Origin: JAUUSJ01 sp964439395
GTDB lineage: Bacteria; Bacillota; Clostridia; Lachnospirales; Lachnospiraceae
Length of the DNA stretch: 64,000 bases
Assembly: GCA_964439395.1 (NCBI GenBank)
Contig: CAYTNV010000017.1
Span: 1 to 64,000 of the forward strand
Direction of reading: 5' to 3'
Numbering within the stretch: the stretch's first letter is position 1; the number at the start of each line of letters is the position of its first letter. The translations under genes were made by a program, and so were the position numbers. The notes under the pieces were generated by a model. The model saw only the letters and a list, made by a program, of their open reading frames with translations. It searched no databases and was not told where the DNA came from. Of the stretch, positions 60,758 to 64,000 are shown piece by piece.

Positions 60758-62320
60758 TTAAGATTCCAGATTCACCCACAAAGCGGGACGTACCGAAAAC
60801 TCAATGTTTACATAGAGACCAAGTTGATTGATATAGCCGTCCGAACTCACAAAGGCTGCACTATAACTAGAGTCGCCCGGCGAGCGCAGCCTCCACCAAG
60901 AGCCGATGGCTCTTGCCTCGTCATTCTCAAAATACTTCTCTGCCTCGTCAATACTTAGAAGAAAGATTTTATCTGTCGTATCTCTTCCTCCCTCTGTACC
61001 ATATTTTGGATTGTCATCATTTTTCACAGCAGTCTCACAAATTTGATTTTTTTCTGCCTCAGTAAAAGAATCATGATAAAACTCTTCGTTTAACCACTCT
61101 CTGAGAGTACAATCTTCCCATGTGATATCTGTCCACTCAACATGATATGCTCTCTCTCCGACAGATTCTTTTGTGAGGAGTAATGCTTTCTCATCTTCCT
61201 TATCCAACACAATCCACTCTCTATTCTCTTTTCCAAAGGTCACCGTATCACCGATGGAAACATTACTATCAAACGATAATACATCTTCCGAAGTTTTCTC
61301 TTCTTTAGAAACCACATTATTTGTATCACTATTTCTTGCTGTTCCTGAGTTTTGGGACATGCTCGACAACCCAATTCCCACAAATATTACTAAAACAACT
61401 GCCACGATTGCTGCTATCCCACCGACATTCGTCTTTTTCACATTGTCTGCTATATTTGGGCTCGACATTCCATTACCCGAAACTCCTCCAAAACTTTGTC
61501 CATCTCTATTACTATTGTTTCCTTTTGGAGTTGAATTCGCCCTTGAATGAGCAGAAGCACTGCTCTGATTCGTTGTTTGATTTTTATTCTGCGTATTTGC
61601 CGAGTAATTTGAATGACTAGTATTTTGCGAAGCATTTTTAGATTTCTTAGCTTGCACAAATTCCATAATAACAGCTAAAGTATCTCCTCCCTTTACCTTT
61701 TCTCCCACTCCTGCAATTGTAACAATTCTTCCATTCTGTGAAGCAACAATATCCATTACCTTTTTTGAGGGAGATATTTTAACAGTAAGAATAACATCTC
61801 CTCTGGATACCAATTTACCTACTGCCACATGTACTTTCACTACTTCACTTGCCGTTGGAATAGACAAAGTAATAGCTCTATGATCATTTAGAGATGTTTT
61901 AGGAGAACTACTCATATTATTCGCTTTATTCTTTGAAGTTGCTCCCTGTGTTTTCTTTGTACTTTTTGAGAAGTTTTCCCCGTTCATAATATCATCATAG
62001 CTTTCTTCCCAATCTCCCAGTATCATAAATGATATGATTATTTTTTGAATTGCTTTCTCCGCAAATCCCTCTTCTGTCTCCAACTGATTTTTCATTCTAC
62101 CTATGATTTGTTTTTTTTCACTTAGTTTTACATCCTTCTTTCCAAGAAATTGTAAATGCATCTCTTTTTCCATAACTCGCTTCAGCCAATTACATTCTGG
62201 CTTATATTCTGATGCCAAATCTTGTAAAATGGAACAAAATTTTTTACTGTCTTCTTTCTTAGACAAATCTATATCCATTCCTTTTACCTGCTTTAATGTG
62301 GTATAAAATTTTTCCATCAT
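60758..62320 (-). CDS. Shared N-terminal domain, lipoyl-like domain, TM helix and DUF6273
   Basis: A 520-residue protein with four parts. Residues 1-112 are the shared domain (MEKFYTTLKQVKGM, CNWLKRVMEK, KKQIIGRMKNQL, EEGFAEKA, GDWEESY). Residues about 150-222 resemble a biotinyl/lipoyl barrel (VHVAVGKLVSRGDVILTV, GEKVKGGDTLAVIMEF) but lack the MKM or DKA modification motif. An Asn/Ser-rich linker and a TM helix (IAAIVAVVLVIFVGIGLSS, about 305-323) follow. DUF6273 (about 355-520) ends with SWWRLRSPGDSSY and VRPALWVNLES. The shared domain would be inside and DUF6273 outside the cell. Confidence 0.75.
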   Translation of the reverse strand: MMEKFYTTLKQVKGMDIDLSKKEDSKKFCSILQDLASEYKPECNWLKRVMEKEMHLQFLGKKDVKLSEKKQIIGRMKNQLETEEGFAEKAIQKIIISFMILGDWEESYDDIMNGENFSKSTKKTQGATSKNKANNMSSSPKTSLNDHRAITLSIPTASEVVKVHVAVGKLVSRGDVILTVKISPSKKVMDIVASQNGRIVTIAGVGEKVKGGDTLAVIMEFVQAKKSKNASQNTSHSNYSANTQNKNQTTNQSSASAHSRANSTPKGNNSNRDGQSFGGVSGNGMSSPNIADNVKKTNVGGIAAIVAVVLVIFVGIGLSSMSQNSGTARNSDTNNVVSKEEKTSEDVLSFDSNVSIGDTVTFGKENREWIVLDKEDEKALLLTKESVGERAYHVEWTDITWEDCTLREWLNEEFYHDSFTEAEKNQICETAVKNDDNPKYGTEGGRDTTDKIFLLSIDEAEKYFENDEARAIGSWWRLRSPGDSSYSAAFVSSDGYINQLGLYVNIEFSVRPALWVNLES

Positions 62321-62406
62321 TTATTTTTATCCTTTCATTTTATCTAGCACATCTGAGATATGTTTAATATTTTATCATTCAAACTAGAAGCTCCACTCAC
62401 CACCTA

Positions 62407-63627
62407 TTAGGATTCTATATCGAACCACAAAGCTGGGCGTATAGCTCTCTTGGAATATGTAGCAATACCATTTGGAAGAATAACACCGTCTAAATTCACA
62501 ACGGTTGCACTAAGACTACAATAACCTGGTGAACGTAACCACCACCAAGAATCGATTGCCCTCACTTTATTACTCCCCAAATACTTCTCCACCTCATCTA
62601 TACTCAAGAGAAATATTTTATCCATCGTGTCATTTCCTCCCCATGTGCCATATTTTGGATTACTAAAATTCTTCACTTTCATTTCACAAATTTGACGTTT
62701 TTCTCTCTCGTAAAAAAAATCACCATAAAAATCTTCATTCAGCCATTTTCTAAGACTGCATTCTTCCCATGTAATATTCTTTTTCCCCCATGTGATATTT
62801 ATTTCTTCGCTATGATATGACCCCTTTCCAACAGATTTTTTTGCCAAAATTAATACTTTTCCTTCCTTTTTATCTAACACAATCCATTCTCTATTGTATT
62901 TGCCAAATTTTATCACATTACCAACTTGAACTTTTTCAGTCCTTCTCACTGATTTTAGCTTTTTTTCTAGCTCATTAATTCTATTCTGATTATATTTTAA
63001 CTCTGTTTTTAATTTTTTAATTATATTCTCGTTATACTCTAACTCTTCCAGTGCTTTTACCAGCTGCTGAAATTGTCTCATATATTCCAAACCCAATTTA
63101 TCTTTCAAGTCATTTTCTTTATCACCTTTTTCTGCTCTATTCCACCAATAATATGCCTTGTCAAAATCTTGCTCTAAAATCCCATCAAAATAGAGTTTTC
63201 CCAATTCATACTGTGCTTTTGGATTTCCCATCTGAGCTGCCTGCTGCAAATATTGAATCAAAATATTCCTTTGATATATCTCATAAAGGCTTTCCTTATC
63301 GTAATAATCCTTCTCATCCCAATCACTTATTATAGTAAGCGAAGTAATTATTTCTTCCGCCGCCTTCTCTCCATATCCTTCTTCTATCTCCAATCGTTTT
63401 CTCACTCTACCTACAATCTGCTTTTTTTCACTGAGATTAACATCCTTTTTATCTACAAATTCTAAATAAATTCCATTCTCTAAAGCCCTCTTTAACCATC
63501 TGATTTCTGGTACGTATTCTGGAGCTAAATCCTGCAAGATGGCACAGAATTTATTCCTATCTTTCATACTAGAGAGAGATAATTCCATTTTCTTCACTTG
63601 TCTTAATGCCCTATAAAAATTCTCCAT
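62407..63627 (-). CDS. Shared N-terminal domain, Sel1 repeat and DUF6273 protein
   Basis: A 406-residue protein with the same layout as 39172-40383: shared domain (MENFYRALRQVKKM, IRWLKRALE, KKQIVGRVRKRL, EEGYGEKA, SDWDEKDYY), Sel1-like repeat (AAQMGNPKAQYELGKLYFDG), a coiled coil and DUF6273 (VIKFGKYNREWIVLDKKE, SWWWLRSPGYCSLSATVV, IRPALWFDIES). No TM is seen. The two proteins are close paralogues placed at opposite sides of the secretion-like operon. Confidence 0.75.
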   Translation of the reverse strand: MENFYRALRQVKKMELSLSSMKDRNKFCAILQDLAPEYVPEIRWLKRALENGIYLEFVDKKDVNLSEKKQIVGRVRKRLEIEEGYGEKAAEEIITSLTIISDWDEKDYYDKESLYEIYQRNILIQYLQQAAQMGNPKAQYELGKLYFDGILEQDFDKAYYWWNRAEKGDKENDLKDKLGLEYMRQFQQLVKALEELEYNENIIKKLKTELKYNQNRINELEKKLKSVRRTEKVQVGNVIKFGKYNREWIVLDKKEGKVLILAKKSVGKGSYHSEEINITWGKKNITWEECSLRKWLNEDFYGDFFYEREKRQICEMKVKNFSNPKYGTWGGNDTMDKIFLLSIDEVEKYLGSNKVRAIDSWWWLRSPGYCSLSATVVNLDGVILPNGIATYSKRAIRPALWFDIES

Positions 63628-63724
63628 ATTTTAACTCCTGTATTTTAGATTATTTTTTTATAAATTAATCAATCCTATTGTAATAATTGATAATTTATGT
63701 ATAAATTCCTCTGAAAATATAGAT

Positions 63725-64000
63725 TTATTCGCTTATCTTCACCCATAGGGATGGGCGCACCGCGCAATAACACTCAACGTAAGTTCCATAATATGTTCCT
63801 TCCATAAAATCTCCATCTGAAAAAACAACTTTAGCTCCTTTACTTGTAGCTCCAGGTGAACGTAACCACCATGTTCTTCCTATGCTTCTATCCAAATCAG
63901 AACTAAAATATTTTTTAGCTTCTTTCAGACTTAACAAAAATATCTTATCTTCTGTATCATTTCCTGCATCTATTCCATATTCAGGATCGCTTATATTACT
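63725..64000 (-). CDS. DUF6273 protein, C-terminal part (continues past window end)
   Basis: The reading frame is open to the right edge, so this is the end of a longer gene. It encodes DTEDKIFLLSLKEAKKYFSS, TWWLRSPGATSKGAKVV and AVRPSLWVKISE, the end of a DUF6273 domain. Whether it also carries the shared N-terminal domain cannot be seen. It is the fourth DUF6273 copy in the window (plus one remnant). Confidence 0.8.
   Translation of the reverse strand, partial: SNISDPEYGIDAGNDTEDKIFLLSLKEAKKYFSSDLDRSIGRTWWLRSPGATSKGAKVVFSDGDFMEGTYYGTYVECYCAVRPSLWVKISE

Noticed and set aside
1..64000. tRNA or rRNA genes
   Set aside because: No cloverleaf-like CCA-ended sequence or rRNA-like block was recognised by eye on either strand; a tRNAscan run would settle this.

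Overview
This window looks like chromosomal DNA of a low-GC Gram-positive gut anaerobe of the Lachnospiraceae (Clostridia) type. The evidence is the AT-rich sequence, strong Shine-Dalgarno sites, the relA / MBL hydrolase / hemZ / hisS / aspS gene order, separate pyrB and pyrI genes, and families common in that group (DUF5685, DUF2156, DUF6273, CspB-like S8 proteases, AAA-ATPase-like/PD-(D/E)XK proteins). This is inference from gene content; no rRNA or tRNA gene was seen. Almost every gene lies on the minus strand.

Layout. Positions 1-1306 hold a candidate invertible promoter (25-bp inverted repeats at 31-55 and 245-269) next to a tyrosine recombinase gene. A tandem DUF305 gene follows. Positions 2.7-11.2 kb carry a housekeeping block: relA/spoT, MBL hydrolase, hemZ, HD-GYP, hisS, aspS. 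Positions 11.3-13.9 kb hold pyrB and pyrI, separated by a decayed IscB gene with its upstream HEARO/omega-type RNA, and followed by a group II intron fragment. Positions 14-24.9 kb carry DUF2156, a cysteine synthase-like enzyme, a FeoA-like protein, a DnaJ-domain protein, DUF5685, a membrane kinase fused to an M15 peptidase domain, bioB, and an oxidative-stress group (high-molecular-weight rubredoxin, SDR, PerR-like regulator) with matching operators.

Positions 24.9-33 kb form a cell-surface module of SH3b proteins, a membrane kinase, an M14 carboxypeptidase and a subtilisin-like protease. It is organised around a 1.35-kb segment bounded by 26-bp perfect inverted repeats that carries its own tyrosine recombinase, one outward promoter at one end and one terminator at the other. 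As written, the promoter faces the protease. Inverted, it would face the SH3b/M14 operon. Positions 33-39 kb are accessory and partly decayed (split macro-domain gene, SPASM fragment, XRE regulator, AAA-ATPase-like protein, SH3b protein, Rpn nuclease).

Positions 39-64 kb hold the most unusual locus. A long minus-strand series encodes an Lgt-like membrane protein, a two-TM coiled-coil protein, a large FtsK/SpoIIIE-type ATPase, a small helical ESAT-6-sized protein, two paralogous helical proteins flanking an HNH-type nuclease, a protein kinase with zinc ribbon, a TerY-like vWA protein, a PP2C phosphatase with a coiled-coil tail, and a degenerate kinase paralogue. It is surrounded by five proteins sharing an unrecognised N-terminal domain of about 110 residues joined to different C-terminal modules (DUF6273, LprI-like, NPCBM-like, lipoyl-like). 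I read it as a type VII-like secretion or effector system wired to a TerY-P phosphorylation triad. A GGGAAAT slippery heptamer directly before a stop codon could fuse one helical protein to the nuclease by -1 frameshifting.
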